Source: Posidonia oceanica
Lineage: Eukaryota > Streptophyta > Magnoliopsida > Alismatales > Posidoniaceae
Direction of reading: 5' to 3'
NCBI GenBank assembly: GCA_037176725.1
Contig: JAZBRS010000020.1
Location: 96,800,501-96,864,500, forward strand
DNA: 64,000 bases
The notes beneath the pieces were generated by a model. That model saw nothing but the letters and a program-made list of their open reading frames with translations, was not told the origin of the DNA and searched no databases. Position numbers and translations under genes: made by a program. Shown piece by piece: positions 20,931-32,149 of this stretch; position 1 is the stretch's first letter, and every line of letters starts with the position of its first letter.

Positions 20931-22217
20931 ATGAGATCTGATAATTCACAGTCTTGGCAACAGGTATCTGAAGATTTTGCGACAGCCGCTTGCCTGCATT
21001 CTGCAATCAACGCAATGGGTTTCCCCACTCTGGTGACCCCGACACACTGTTCTGAGATCCTGCGAGAGTGGATCGGCAAGCTTACCCAAGATGACTGCGA
21101 GAAGCTCCGCCTGTGGGGCATTCCAACCAAATTGCTAAAGGCTACTGATGTAGAAGTGAGCCGCCATCTTCTGTGCGCTGCCGCGAGGTTCTGGAAACCA
21201 GCACACCATGTCTTCCGCTTTGGCAGAACTGAACTAACACCTACACTGGAAGAAGTGCACCGGATCTGTGGCTTTTCCAAGATCTTGGGACCGCCCATCT
21301 TCATGAGGCGTGACGGATACATCGCAGTCCTAAAACAGCTGACTGGGCTCTCTACTCGAAGTTGCCAGCAAAGACTGATTTGCACCAGCGGGCCCATGCC
21401 CCTACTTCGCCTAGCATATTTTGATGATACTATGGAAAAGCGCGTTGAACTCGGAGACGAGCTGTGGCTCCGAGGATTTGTTACCCGTCTCCTAGGCGAG
21501 CTGGTTTTTACCCATGGCAAGATGACGGTGGCCGTCGAGATCGCTGAAATAGCACTCGCTGTGGTGACTCGCCAAATAGACCTGGCACCGGTTGTTCTGG
21601 CAGAAACATACTGCGGACTGGACCGCATTTCGCATCGCTGCCGCCACTTTCATGGTTGTGGAGCGCTTATTCAGGTCTGGCTGGCCGCACACACCGAGAT
21701 AGATCTTCTGCGCCCCCAAGTACATGCTTTTGAGGCCTACTGCAGCAGCGGCCATGCCAAGATTGTTAAGAACGTCAAGGAAGAGTACGAGAGATTATCA
21801 GGACTGACAGATGACACAGTAACCTGGCGCATCGTCCCCTCTGTGGCCGAACCATTCACTGTCTTCTTCAGCACACGCGACATGCGGCTGATTGTGCTGC
21901 CAGGATTCACCGCGGGTGTGGAATACCACCCTATCAGGGTCATGCGCCGGTTCAGTTTCCAGCAGCACGCTTTTATTGATAGCACAGCACCGAGGCTCCT
22001 TCAAGCATATCCCCTCAGTACAACTGCCCTAACGAAGGAACTGGCCAATCTGATGCAGCATGGCGTGCGATCAACAGACATCGCGGCTACAAGAGGCATG
22101 GGGTATACTCCTGAGTACGTCACCGAGGTGCAGGACCTCTGGCCCATTGATGAGATCCCGCCAAGCGGTCCCTTATTCCCTGACTTTGGAAAATCAAAGA
22201 AGGCCCGAACCAGCTAG
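20931..22217 (+). CDS. Extra ORF of element A, DUF7745/plant-mobile-domain-like, 428 aa
   Basis: An uninterrupted ORF downstream of pol and in the same sense. The N-terminal half has ILREWIGKLTQDDCEKLRLW, then FRFGRTELTPTLEEVHRICG. This is the (F-x-F...E-L-x-P-T-L-E-E-V) signature I associate with DUF7745 and the wider plant mobile domain, a fold found in plant transposons and in host proteins such as MAIN and MAIL1. The rest is helical and rich in Leu, Arg and Glu, with no catalytic motif, signal peptide or membrane segment I can recognise. It is not needed for the core retrotransposon cycle and its function is unknown; nucleic-acid binding or silencing control are guesses. It lies between A's spacer and hairpin array; C lacks it and D's end is missing. 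It is intact while gag-pol has six lesions, but by length about one lesion would be expected, so intactness alone is weak evidence of selection. Confidence 0.65.
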   Translation: MRSDNSQSWQQVSEDFATAACLHSAINAMGFPTLVTPTHCSEILREWIGKLTQDDCEKLRLWGIPTKLLKATDVEVSRHLLCAAARFWKPAHHVFRFGRTELTPTLEEVHRICGFSKILGPPIFMRRDGYIAVLKQLTGLSTRSCQQRLICTSGPMPLLRLAYFDDTMEKRVELGDELWLRGFVTRLLGELVFTHGKMTVAVEIAEIALAVVTRQIDLAPVVLAETYCGLDRISHRCRHFHGCGALIQVWLAAHTEIDLLRPQVHAFEAYCSSGHAKIVKNVKEEYERLSGLTDDTVTWRIVPSVAEPFTVFFSTRDMRLIVLPGFTAGVEYHPIRVMRRFSFQQHAFIDSTAPRLLQAYPLSTTALTKELANLMQHGVRSTDIAATRGMGYTPEYVTEVQDLWPIDEIPPSGPLFPDFGKSKKARTS

Positions 22218-22575
22218 AGCCATTATGCAATTGTCGCTCGGTTTTCCTTTCGAGTTGTGTTGTATTTTCTGGCCTGCCACAGGCATGTAACCGATAATTC
22301 TATCAATGCAAAGGTGTTTTGCGCTGGCTGCTCGCATTTCAAAGCTGCTTAATGCATTCCATGCTCCTTACCACTCATATCCGGAGGCCCCTGGCCCGAC
22401 TTGTTACCCACATGACGCAGGAAAGTCCTCAGCAACCGACCCAGACTCTGAGACCTTCGCGGACCCGCACCGTCAAATCCTGCTGCCAGACATCCCCAGC
22501 TGAGTCTTCGTCGGGCTGGTACCCCCTAACTACTCGTTTGACAAACACGTCAGTTTTGTCCATCCTTCGCTCTTC
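22218..22575 (+). other. Start of the 3' untranslated region of element A
   Basis: About 360 bp with no supported gene. The short ORF 22319-22735 runs into the hairpin array and has no family features. Confidence 0.5.
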
Positions 22576-23827
22576 GATACCGGGGACGCTTCGGCTGGCC
22601 CCTGGTATCATCCTGATACCAGGGGCAGCTTTTCAGATGCCCCGCGGTATCTCACCTGTATCATCCATTTCCTCTTTGCCGGTCGATAAGTCCGATATCT
22701 TATCATTCCTTTATTTCCTCTTTGCCGGCCGATAAGTCCGATATCTTATCATTTCTTTCCTTTTGCCGGCCGATAAGTCCGATATCTTATCAATCAATCA
22801 ATCAATCAAACAATTGCTGCCCTTTCCGGTTGATAGGACCATAAACTATCATTCTCTTGGCTGATGACCCAAAACTCATCCTAGGCTGATAACCTAAACT
22901 ATCACCCGCAGTTGTGTTATACAGCTGACACCTAGTAACTGTCACTCGTAATTGCCCCTTTCCGGTTGATAGGACCGTAAACTATCGCTTCCGATTGATA
23001 GGACCGTAAACTATCGCTTCCGGTTGATAGGACCGTAAACTATCACTCTTGGCTGATGACCCAAAACTCATCCTAGGCTGATAACCAAAACTATCACTGG
23101 CAATTACGTTATACGGCTAATATCCAGTAACTATCCCTTGCAATTGCTCTTTCTGGTTGATAGGACCGTAAACTATCATTCTCTGGCTGATGATCCAAAA
23201 CTCATCCTAGGCTGATAACCTAAACTATCACTCGCAATTGCATTATACGGCTGATATCCAGTAACTATCACTCGCAAACACCCTTTCCGGTTGATAGGAC
23301 CGTAAACTATCGCTTCCGGTTGATAGGACCGTAAACTATCGCTTCCGGTTGATAGGACCGTAAACTATCATTCTCTGGCTGATGATCCAAAACTCATCAT
23401 GGGCTGATATCCAAAACTATCACGGGTTTGCGTTATACGGCTGATATCCAGTAACTATCCCTCATAATTGTACCTTTCCGGTTGATAGGACCGTAAACTA
23501 TCATTCTTTGGCTGATGATCCAAAACTCATCCTAGGCTGATAACCTAAACTATCACTCGCAATTATGTTATACGGCTGATATCCAGTAACTATCACTCAT
23601 GGTTTGCCCTTTCCGGTTGATAGGACCGTAAACTATCATTCTCTGGCTGATGATCCAAAACTCATCCTAGGCTGATAACCTAAACTATCACCTGCAACCA
23701 TGTTATACGGCTGATATCCAGTAACTATCACTCACAACTGCACCTTCTGGTTGATAGGACCGTAAACTATCGCTCTCGGCTGATGATCCGAAACTCATCC
23801 CCCGACCGATAAGTCCGATAACTTATC
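22576..23827 (+). repeat. Array of short hairpin modules with covarying stems, 3' region of element A
   Basis: Roughly 35-40 short inverted repeats in succession. Two large ones come first: GATACCGGGG..CCCCTGGTATC (22576-22609) and GATACCAGGGGC..GCCCCGCGGTATC (22615-22651). Then come GATAAG..CTTATC (three copies, 22684-22792), and a mixed series of GATAG..CTATC, GATGA..TCATC, GATA..TATC and GACA..TGTC, closing with GATAAG..CTTATC at 23808-23827. Most modules start after GG(C/T)T. Pure GATAG modules repeat every 29 bp (23293, 23322, 23351). A higher-order cycle of four module types (GATAG, GATGA, GATA-ACC, GATA-TCC) recurs along the array at roughly 120-150 bp. Loops keep CC..AAAC-like text. 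The stems differ but the two arms of each stay complementary. The array lies between the extra ORF and the polypurine tract. Confidence 0.85.
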
Positions 23828-24302
23828 ACCTCCTTCACGCAGCTTCGTCCCAAAAGACGGAGCCCCGCATCCCTCCGTGTCAGGAAAGGGTCCACCTCTC
23901 CCGTCGCACCTTTGTAGCGTTGGCTATCCTTCTTTCCGTGCGGCCCCAGCCGCCTTGCCTGCTTGCTCCCTCGGGCGAGAATAAGCTGCCTTTTTATCCT
24001 TCTTGCTGTGTAGGTTTGGACATCCCACCAAGTTCCGCGGCACGCTGCAACTCCCCCTCCAGCATCATCGGCATCGCCAGCATCATCCGCGTCGTTTCGG
24101 CCTCCCCCATCGGTACTAACTTCAGCACTAACTTTTGCATTGCATCCGCATTAGCATGCATCGCATACATTGCATTTCATCCATCTGCACCTGCACTTTG
24201 CATTGCGGTGACGATCTACGACGTTCGGCGCATCCGCCGAATAAGTGGCTCACGCCAATAGCAACCCTTTGCTCCCGCCGGTCAGATGGGGTGTCTCGTC
24301 AA
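23828..24302 (+). other. 3' untranslated region of element A before the polypurine tract
   Basis: No gene is supported. It is C-rich early and has GCATTGCAT phrases at 24130-24200. The 113-codon ORF at 23920-24261 has no recognisable features. Confidence 0.5.
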
Positions 24303-24351
24303 CCCTGAGCAGCGGTCTCGCTTCGCTTGACCTCGCTCAGGGAGGGGCATC
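24303..24351 (+). other. Stem-loop and polypurine tract of element A
   Basis: CCCTGAGC (24303-24310) pairs perfectly with GCTCAGGG (24335-24342) over a 24-nt loop. The 3' arm runs straight into the purine tract CAGGGAGGGG (24338-24347), then CATC, then the 3' LTR at 24352. The tract should prime plus-strand DNA synthesis. Part of the PPT is inside the stem, so folding could affect RNase H access. Confidence 0.65.
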
Positions 24352-27300
24352 TGTTGACACCCCATTTTGACAGGCCGGATCGATTGGAATATTCTGGTGG
24401 CTTCTGAACCCAAACCTAGGTCCAAGCTCACACCATTCTCTTCCTCTTTCCCTTCAAAACTAGCCCAAACTCAACCTAGGATTACCCCCCTTTCCCAAAT
24501 CCGAAAATTACCCAAAATCTATAGGAAAACTCACCCTTGCCGACTTAGCAAACCCACCAAAAGGCTCGTAAAATTTCAAACCAAAACCACTCCCAAAAAC
24601 CTTAGGAAACTTAGGCAAAACTACCCTTTTTCTACACCTCAAAACACCTCCAAAACTTTCTCAAAACCAAACCAAAACCCCGGGACCAAGACTAGAAACC
24701 CTAGACCCCACACCCGCCAAATTTCACCCATTTTCGAAACCTCTAAGACCTCCTTTTGGCCAAATTATCGTTTTCTCTCTCCTAGATTATCCTTTTCTCT
24801 CTCCTCTCTCTCTCCTGATTATCCTCCTTCTTTTCATCCCCTTTTCCCCCTTTTTCTTGCCTGGCTGTGGGCCCCCTTGTGCGTCTATCCCTTCTCAATC
24901 TTATTCCTATTTTTATTTTATTTTATTTTTAGCATTTGCCCTGACCTCCAAAAAATTATCTTCTCTCAACTCCTCTCTTTCCTCTCTATTCCTCCATTTC
25001 TCCCTCTTCCTCTTCCTTCTAATTTCCCTTTCCTTTCTTTTACTAAGTCCCTAAAAAAATCCTTAAAAACCTCTAAAACTCCAAAACAAAAGGGAAACAA
25101 ACCAAAATCCTGAGAAAAATAATTAAAAACATTAAATAAACAATTAAAAACCTAAACCCAACTGAATCTAGCTAAAATGGAAAATCAAGAATGCTACTTA
25201 AAAAATGCAAAACAAACAAAAGGAAAATGCTGTAAAATCAAGGAAAAAAACCAAAATGTAATCAAGACAAGTGAAACTATAATCCTATTAGAAAAACAAT
25301 TAAGAAAACAAATCCTAAGAGAAAGAAGACACTTAAAAAGTGCTAAGGTTAGTAATTAAGAAAAAACTTAAACTTAACAATTCTAAAGAAGAAAAATTGA
25401 AAACTTAATTAAAAAAATAAAAAAAACAAACAATCAAAGTCTAAAAACACTTAACTAGAAGACTTAACAAGAAGACCTAACATAAATACATATATATTAA
25501 AAGAGCTTAACAAACAAAAATCAAAAAATAAATCAAAGAAGACTTAAAAAAAAAGGGGAAAGACTAAAATCCAAAAATCTAAATACCACTCTAATTAATT
25601 TAAAAACAAACTTAAAAAAAATCCTAATTAACATCCCAAGTACTTAACAAGAAAAACATAATTAAAATATAACTTAAAAGACTTAACAAACACTTAATCA
25701 AAATCAAGAGCAAAACAAAATAAACAAAACCCTAAAAACCCTAATCACAGCTAAAATCTCTCTAAACCTAATTAATCAACCAAAAACAATTGTTAAAAAG
25801 CTTAGTCAAAGTCCCAATTTAAAACACAATCACTCTAAAAAAACTTTCTCTTCTTTTATTTTATTTTTTTATCAATTTTATCCCTCTCTTCCTTTTCTTC
25901 CTCTTCCCTCTCCTTCCTTTCCTCCCTTTCTTTCTATTCTTTTCTTTTTTTCTCCTCCCGCTGGGCCCGGTCCGGCCCGTCTCACTCCTTCCTTCTTCTC
26001 TTTCTTTCTTTTTCTTTTCTTCCGCGCAGCCCGGCCCACGGCCGTCTCCTCCCTCTCCTCCCTTCTTCCTCCTCTCCCGCCTTCCTCTGAGCTCTGCAAC
26101 TTCTGCCAATAGTCAGCCCTGCGGACGACAGCTCACCCTCGCCAGACCTGCACGCCTTGCACGCCTCCTGCTCGAGCCGGACCGGTGTGCGCCAAACGCT
26201 GTCCGTGCGCCTGCCACGCCTGCTCCGACCTCTGCTGGCTGCCAGAAGAAGGCTGCAGGTCGAGTGGGTCGAGAGGCCTCCATTCCCCAGCCTTTTCACC
26301 TTCCAGAGTTCACCCGGGGAGGGACGGAGCTTCACACGCACTTCCCCAGCCTGAGAGAGAGGAGAATTCCCCTCAGCTCCACCCCAAAAAACCAGCATTT
26401 CCCCCTCTTCCCTTCACGGCAAACCGAGACCAAAAACACCCCCGAAATCACTCGGAATTGGCCCCCCAATCTCACCGAAACCTCCAGCTTTCCTTCCCTC
26501 CATCCCGCACCCAAAAACCAATCCAGAAATCACCCCGACCACCCGAAAATTCACACAGAACCCAACTCTGCCTCCTCTAGAATTCCCTCCTACGCAGACC
26601 ACCTTTCCTCCCCAAAACCTACCCAGAAACTCACTGAAACCTCACCTTCTCAGACCACCAAGCACTAGCCTTCACCCTCACCGCAGCCCGAGCAATCCAC
26701 TACAAACACCTGCAGTCCCCTCTGATCAGAAAACTAACCAACCTGCAAATCCCCTCCACAGTCCACCGAAACCCAATTCAATTGCCCAGAATCGATCGCC
26801 AGTCATCCAGCAACCTTCTAGAAGGTCCTAGCCGGCCTGAGGAGCAGCGGACACCCCCCGGTCTCCGACTGCATCTGTGAACCCAAAATCTGCCGATTCA
26901 CCCGCCGGTCTTCGCAGCAGCCTTCCAGACATCCAGGAAGCTCCGGAGGGTCGCTCTGAGGAGATCCGAGCCTTCCCGAGCCATCGACACCCCCTCTTCT
27001 CGCCGGACGAACTCCGCCGGCAACCTCTGAAGCCACCTGCGTCGGGAGGGCTTCTCAAACACGGAGACAGGTAAATTCTTATCCCTTTAGCCTAATCTTC
27101 CTTCCTTCTTGCTTTTCCGCCCCTTAGAATAGGATTCTCTTCGCTCCTGCGCCGAGTCAACTCCGGTCAAAGTCGTCTTCTCCGGCGAGCATCTCCGAGC
27201 GTCCCGCCGCTCCGGTCAGCAGAATACCGTTCCAGCAGTTGCCTCTGGTCCGCATGAGCCTCAGGAACACGCTTCGACCCTCGGATCGCAGCGACGTCGC

Positions 27301-30260
27301 GTCGATCGTCCGGAGTGCGCTTCTGAAACTCTGCAGACCTCCGGTGGCCTCTCCGGCTCGCTCCAGCCAGCGTCGAGCTCCGCCGAACGTCGTCCGACCT
27401 CCGTCAGGGCCCGGAGACGCTTCCCCGCAGGTCTGCGCTGCCCCAACACCCCTGTGCCGGCGTTCATGGACGCTGGCAGCTTGCTGCTACAGTGTCCATG
27501 GTCGTCGGCCGTGCACTGTTCATTTATTTTTCTATTGTCTAAGTTTTTTGCCAAATATTGCATTTCTGGTCTGAGTTTTTGTTATTTTGCGTTCAGGTCC
27601 TTTATTTGATTAAATCTGTTTATTTCTGAGTTAAAACTATATAAAATTGCATGAAATGTTTGTGGTTCTCTTTATTTGCTTTCTGGTCCTTCTACTGTGT
27701 TTTCAGTATTTGCCTTCTGGTCCTCTGCCTTGTAGAACTTAGCATTTATTTTTCATTTTTGCTTGCTGCATTGCATTTTTCCCCCTCTGTTTTTTGATTT
27801 TTGCATATAGGTCCTCTCCTAATGCACAGTAGTCATTTTAATGCATATTTAGCTTATAAAATTGCATTCTTGACCCTGCATAATTTGAAAATTGCATGTC
27901 AGTCCTCTGTCTGTCCTTTTAGTGCATATTTTGCTCATAAAATTGCATCTTAGCCCCACATGTTTGAAAAATTGCATGTAAGTCCCCCATCTGCATTCCC
28001 AGACTACTTAGGACCCTGTTTTTCTGGAAAAATGGCATTTTAGACCTTAATGATTTCAAAATTGCATTCTGAACTGCCACATGATTTCAAAGCTTGCCCT
28101 GACGCATATCCATCTTGAAAAATTGCATTTTAAACCCTGCCCTTTGCAAAATTGCATACAGACCCTCCTTTTTTCAAATTCCTTCCATGAAAGCCCCAAA
28201 CTTTTCAAAACCTTTGCATTTAGACCCCCATCCTTTCAAAAATTGCATTTGAGACCCCAATCTTCTGAAAAATCCCCCCTGAGTCTTCTCTTGCTTTCTG
28301 CATGCATTGCATTCATGTATTCTTGCATGTGGCATCCTCTGCACACCCTTAAGCTTCATTAGCTCCCATTCACATGGGAGGACCTGTCTGCACACCCCTA
28401 GGACCCCCTGAACACTTAGGTCTATTCTTCTCCCCTGTTCTGGCCCCTCTGCTTTGAAGCTGTGATATCTTCCGATCCGACCGTTGGATCTTCTCAAGTA
28501 AGCTGCCTGGGCGACCACGGCGGAGCGTTCTTCAACATGGACCAATCGGATTTCAGATCAGGCTTCAGATGTCCAAGGTAAGTCCTCCTGAACTTCGGTA
28601 GCACTGTTTGCATACCATTCGCATTGCATGGTTTTCGCGCGCTTCCTCTCGCTTTGTTTTCTCGCACCGTTTCGCATGCCGCCTTGTTTTCTTGCACCGT
28701 TTTGCGTGCCTCTTTGTTTTCTTGCACCGTTTTGCGTGCCGCTTTGTTTTCTCGCACCGTTTCGCGTGCCGCCTTGTTTTCTCGCACCGTTTTGCATGCC
28801 ACTTTGGTTTCTCGCACCGTTTTGCATGCCGCCTTGTTTTCTTGCATCGTTTTGCGTGCCGCCTTGTTTTCTCGCACCGTTTTGCGTGCCGCCTTTGTTT
28901 TCTAGCACTGTTTCGCGTGCCGCCTTGTTTTCTTGCACCGTTTTGCATGCCGCCTTGTTTTCTCGCACCGTTTTGCGTACCACTTTGTTTTCTTGCACAG
29001 TTTTGTGTGCCGTTTCATTTTCTTGCACCGTTTTGCGTGCCGCTTTGTTTTCTCGCACCGTTTTGTATGCCGTTTTGTTTTCTCGCACTGTTTTGCGTGC
29101 TGCTTTGTTTCCTCGCACCGTTTTGCGTGCCGCTCTGTTTTCTCGCACCGTTTTGCGTGCCACCCTTGTTTTCTTGCACCGTTTTGCGTGCCGCTTTGTT
29201 TTCTTGCACCGTTTTGCGTGCTGCCTTGTTTTCTCGCATCGTTTTGCGTGCCTCGCTCGTTTCTCGCATCGTTTTGCGTGCCTCGCCCGTTTCTCGCACC
29301 GTTTCGCGTGTCTCGCTTGTTTCTTGCACCATTCTGCATGTCGACTTTGTTTTTCACACTGTTTTATGTCCTTGCCTTGTTTCTCGCACTGTTTTATGCT
29401 CTTACTTCGTTTTCTCGCACCGTTTTGCGTACCGACCTCGTTCTTGCACTGTTTTACGCTATTACTTCGTTTTCTCGCACCGTTTTGCGTGTCAACCTCG
29501 TTTCTCGCATTGTTTTACGTCCTTGCTTCGTTTCTCGCCCTGTTTTGCGTGTTTTACGTTGTTTTCTCTTGCATGTCGCCCGCATTGCCTGTTTTCATCG
29601 CTGTTTTGTCTTATCACCTGCATTTGCATGTAGGGCAGTGATGCTTACTGCCTGGAGTTCTCACGAGCCAGTTTCTGCCCGGTTCGGAACACAGACAGCG
29701 TTGCTGAGCGCTTAGATTGCACGTTTACTTTCCTGCATTGCATTCCCTCACTTAGAGCACACATTTGAGCATTCAGATAAGCATTCATTGGCACTTAGGC
29801 ACTCAAAGTCTGCATTTCCCTGCGTATGCGAGCGTAAGCCTAGAAAGACCGATTCTCGGGCGTGCCGGGGGTGCCTAACACCTTCCCCGCACGTAACAGG
29901 AGTCCTTGCCCTCTCTCTTGGCCCGCAATAACCGTATTGCCCTTATCCTAGACACGAGTCACATCATTTGCATTCATTTGCATCTCATTTCTTCTGCATT
30001 GCTTTGCATTGCATCTTTTGCTCGGTTTTGCGTGATTATTCACGCATTTCCCCGGTTTTCCTTGTCTCCCGATCTAATAGACTTGGTGGCGACTCCGATT
30101 TTGTCTTATCTTCTTCTTTTCTTCCTCTTTTTCCTTTTCTAAATGTTTTCGAGTTAAGTCTTCCTTCTCGGACATAGCCGCTAATAGTGAACCTGATTCT
30201 GATCTGTGCACACGAGCTTTGGCAATGTGCATGGACGATCTAAACACCGGGATTACTACA
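24352..30260 (+). repeat. 3' LTR of element A (5909 bp)
   Basis: Same start and end as the 5' LTR. In the first 270 bp I count ten differences between LTRs, nine of them transitions and mostly C/T; in an A-rich 310-bp stretch (4370-4680 against 25160-25470) I count about three. A 128-bp segment of the 5' LTR (about 6892-7020) is missing near 27699. The tandem array is at 28630-29541, the conserved block at 29826-29955 and the PBS-like motif near 30087. Confidence 0.95.
28630..29541 (+). repeat. 30-bp tandem array in LTR A (3' copy)
   Basis: The same unit as at 7951-8895, about 29 bp shorter. ORFs of up to 341 codons on the plus strand and 201 on the minus strand arise purely from the repeat. 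Confidence 0.9.
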
Positions 30261-30265
30261 ATAAG
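30261..30265. repeat. Target site duplication of element A, right copy
   Basis: ATAAG, identical to 3537-3541, after which B's LTR resumes. Confidence 0.95.
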
Positions 30266-32149
30266 GCTGTGATTTAAATGACTTTTCAATTGAATAGAGG
30301 ACCTGGATGTAATTTAAAATAAACAGAGGACTTTAAAGCAATGTAATAAGATAAAACATGCATTTAAATGATATGATAAATCAATAGAGGACTCAAGTGC
30401 AAATAAAATAAGTTGCAGAAGTTAAATGTAATGTAATAAGATAAAAAACAAACATTTAAATGATTTTAATCAATTGCAGGACTAGAAAGTAAATAAAATA
30501 AGTTACTAGACTAAAAGGAAATGACATCAGATACTTTTGAACTATAGCCGGACTGAAACGTAATAAAAAGAAATGACAGAAATTAAAAGCAATGTAATAT
30601 AGTTTTATTCAGACATTAAATGATTCTTAAACCGACTTTGGACCTAAACGTAATAAATAAAAACTAGCAGAGTTTATTTCAATGCATGCTTCAAACTATC
30701 CTAAGGTTTTAAAAACAGAAAAATAAGGCTACAGTCGTCTTCTTCCCGCGGCTCCAGTCATTGTGCTGGCTGAGGTGCGGCGGCTCCGGCGAGCGGCTGG
30801 CGGCGCGCGAAGGAGCAGAGGGGCTGTTGGAGCTCCGGAGAGGGTCCGAAGGCAGCCTGGAGGCAGCGCGGCGGTCCGATGCATGCGACGAGCGGCGGCA
30901 GCAGCGGTCGTTGCTGGGGAAGAAGAGGACTCCAGTGAGACGAGAAACAGTGCACAGAGCACGAAACGTGTCGGAGAAGGGCTGAGAAGCAAGAGGGGAG
31001 AGAGACGGAGCTAGGGGGGTTGGCTACCTGTATGCGTGCTTGGAACGGGCCACCGACCTCGGTGGGTTGCTGCACTGCCGGCGGAGCTTGCGACGGCACT
31101 GGAGGCGGCGAGAGGGCAGGCGAATGATGCTGGCGAGTTGCACGTGCGCAGGCGGTGTTCCAGGTGGCCTCAGAGGTGGATTGCAGTGGTTGGAGCAACG
31201 CTTGGGATTTTTGGGTGCTGGCGGAGGAGTTGCGGGTGGGGGAGGAGGTCTGTTGCTCTCCGGGCCAAAGGGACACCTCCGGTGGCTTCGTGGAGGGTTG
31301 GTGAAGGTGTCGGAGGGCTTGAATTGGAATGGTGGTTGCTCTGTGGTGAGGTGGAAGTTTTTGAAGTTTTGGACAGAGGTGGGTGCTCAAGTGTTTGTAG
31401 TGGATTCTAGGAGCTGTGGTGGGTGTCGGGCTAAAGTGTTGGTGGGCTTGGGAAGGTGATTGCTCAGGGAGTTGGCTGGGGGAGTTTGGGTAGATGGTGA
31501 AGGCTGTGGTGGTTGTTCTGGGCTAGAGATGGTCATGGAGGAAGAGTTGGGTTCGGAGGGGGATTTCTAGGTGGATTTGTGGGTATTTCTGGCTCTGGAA
31601 GGTGCACAAGGAAGAGTGGGATTTTGGGTTGCTTGGGTGTGTGTTTTTCTGGGTTGGTCTGGGTAGGAATGTGGTCGTTCTCCCCTCTCCTCTGGTCTTC
31701 TCTCTTTTGTCAGTGGGTGTGGCTTGGGAAGTCTTGGTCTTGGTTGTAGGCACAGGGTATGGTGGCATGGAGGTCGTGGGTGATGGAGGCTGTTAAGAGG
31801 ATGGCCGGGAAGTCGCTGGTGTTAGGGAGGTTTGAATCTGGAGGAGGATCACGGGGGAGGGAGGTGTTGTCATTTGCTGGCTGTGAGAGGAGGAGGAAGA
31901 GGAAGAAGGAGAAGGGGGAAGTTGGGCTGTGGGCTGGTGGAGAGAAAAAAAAGAAAAAGAAAGAGGGAGTGGGCTGGGCTGGAAAAAGAAATAAAAGGAG
32001 GGTAATGGGCTTGGCTTAGTGGGTCGAAAAATGAAAAAGAAAAAGAATGGGGGGGAGAAGGAGAAGTGGGTTTGATGTGAGTGATAATGGGCTTGGATTT
32101 GATTTCTACCTAGGTTTAGTGAGTGGTTTGGGGATTGGGTTTAGAAATG

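Larger units (their letters stand above)
3542..30260 (+). mobile_element. Element A: complete 26.7 kb Tat-lineage gypsy retrotransposon
   Basis: The order is 5' LTR (3542-9610), PBS (9612-9630), leader, gag-protease, pol (RT, RNase H, archaeal-type RNase H, integrase), spacer, extra ORF (20931-22217), hairpin-module array, polypurine tract, 3' LTR (24352-30260), with a perfect target duplication. Two RNase H domains and no chromodomain place it in the Tat group with Ogre and Retand. The size and LTR length are at the top of the range for the group. LTR divergence is a few percent in C-rich stretches and about 1 percent in A-rich ones. It is the youngest insertion of the left cluster but not an active copy: five TAG stops and one frameshift break gag-pol. 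Confidence 0.95.

Noticed and set aside
20931..22217. A host gene captured by chance between repeats
   Set aside because: It lies inside element A's perfect boundaries in the place where Tat-type elements may carry accessory ORFs; no introns or host flanks are seen.
22684..23827. CRISPR array
   Set aside because: Repeats are short inverted modules without unique spacers of constant size, in a plant retroelement; no cas genes.
28608..29641. Long ORFs (up to 341 codons) on the plus strand and about 200 on the minus strand across the LTR A tandem array, also at 7879-8991
   Set aside because: They are translations of a 30-bp repeat, open in several frames at once, with no domain; they are products of unit length.
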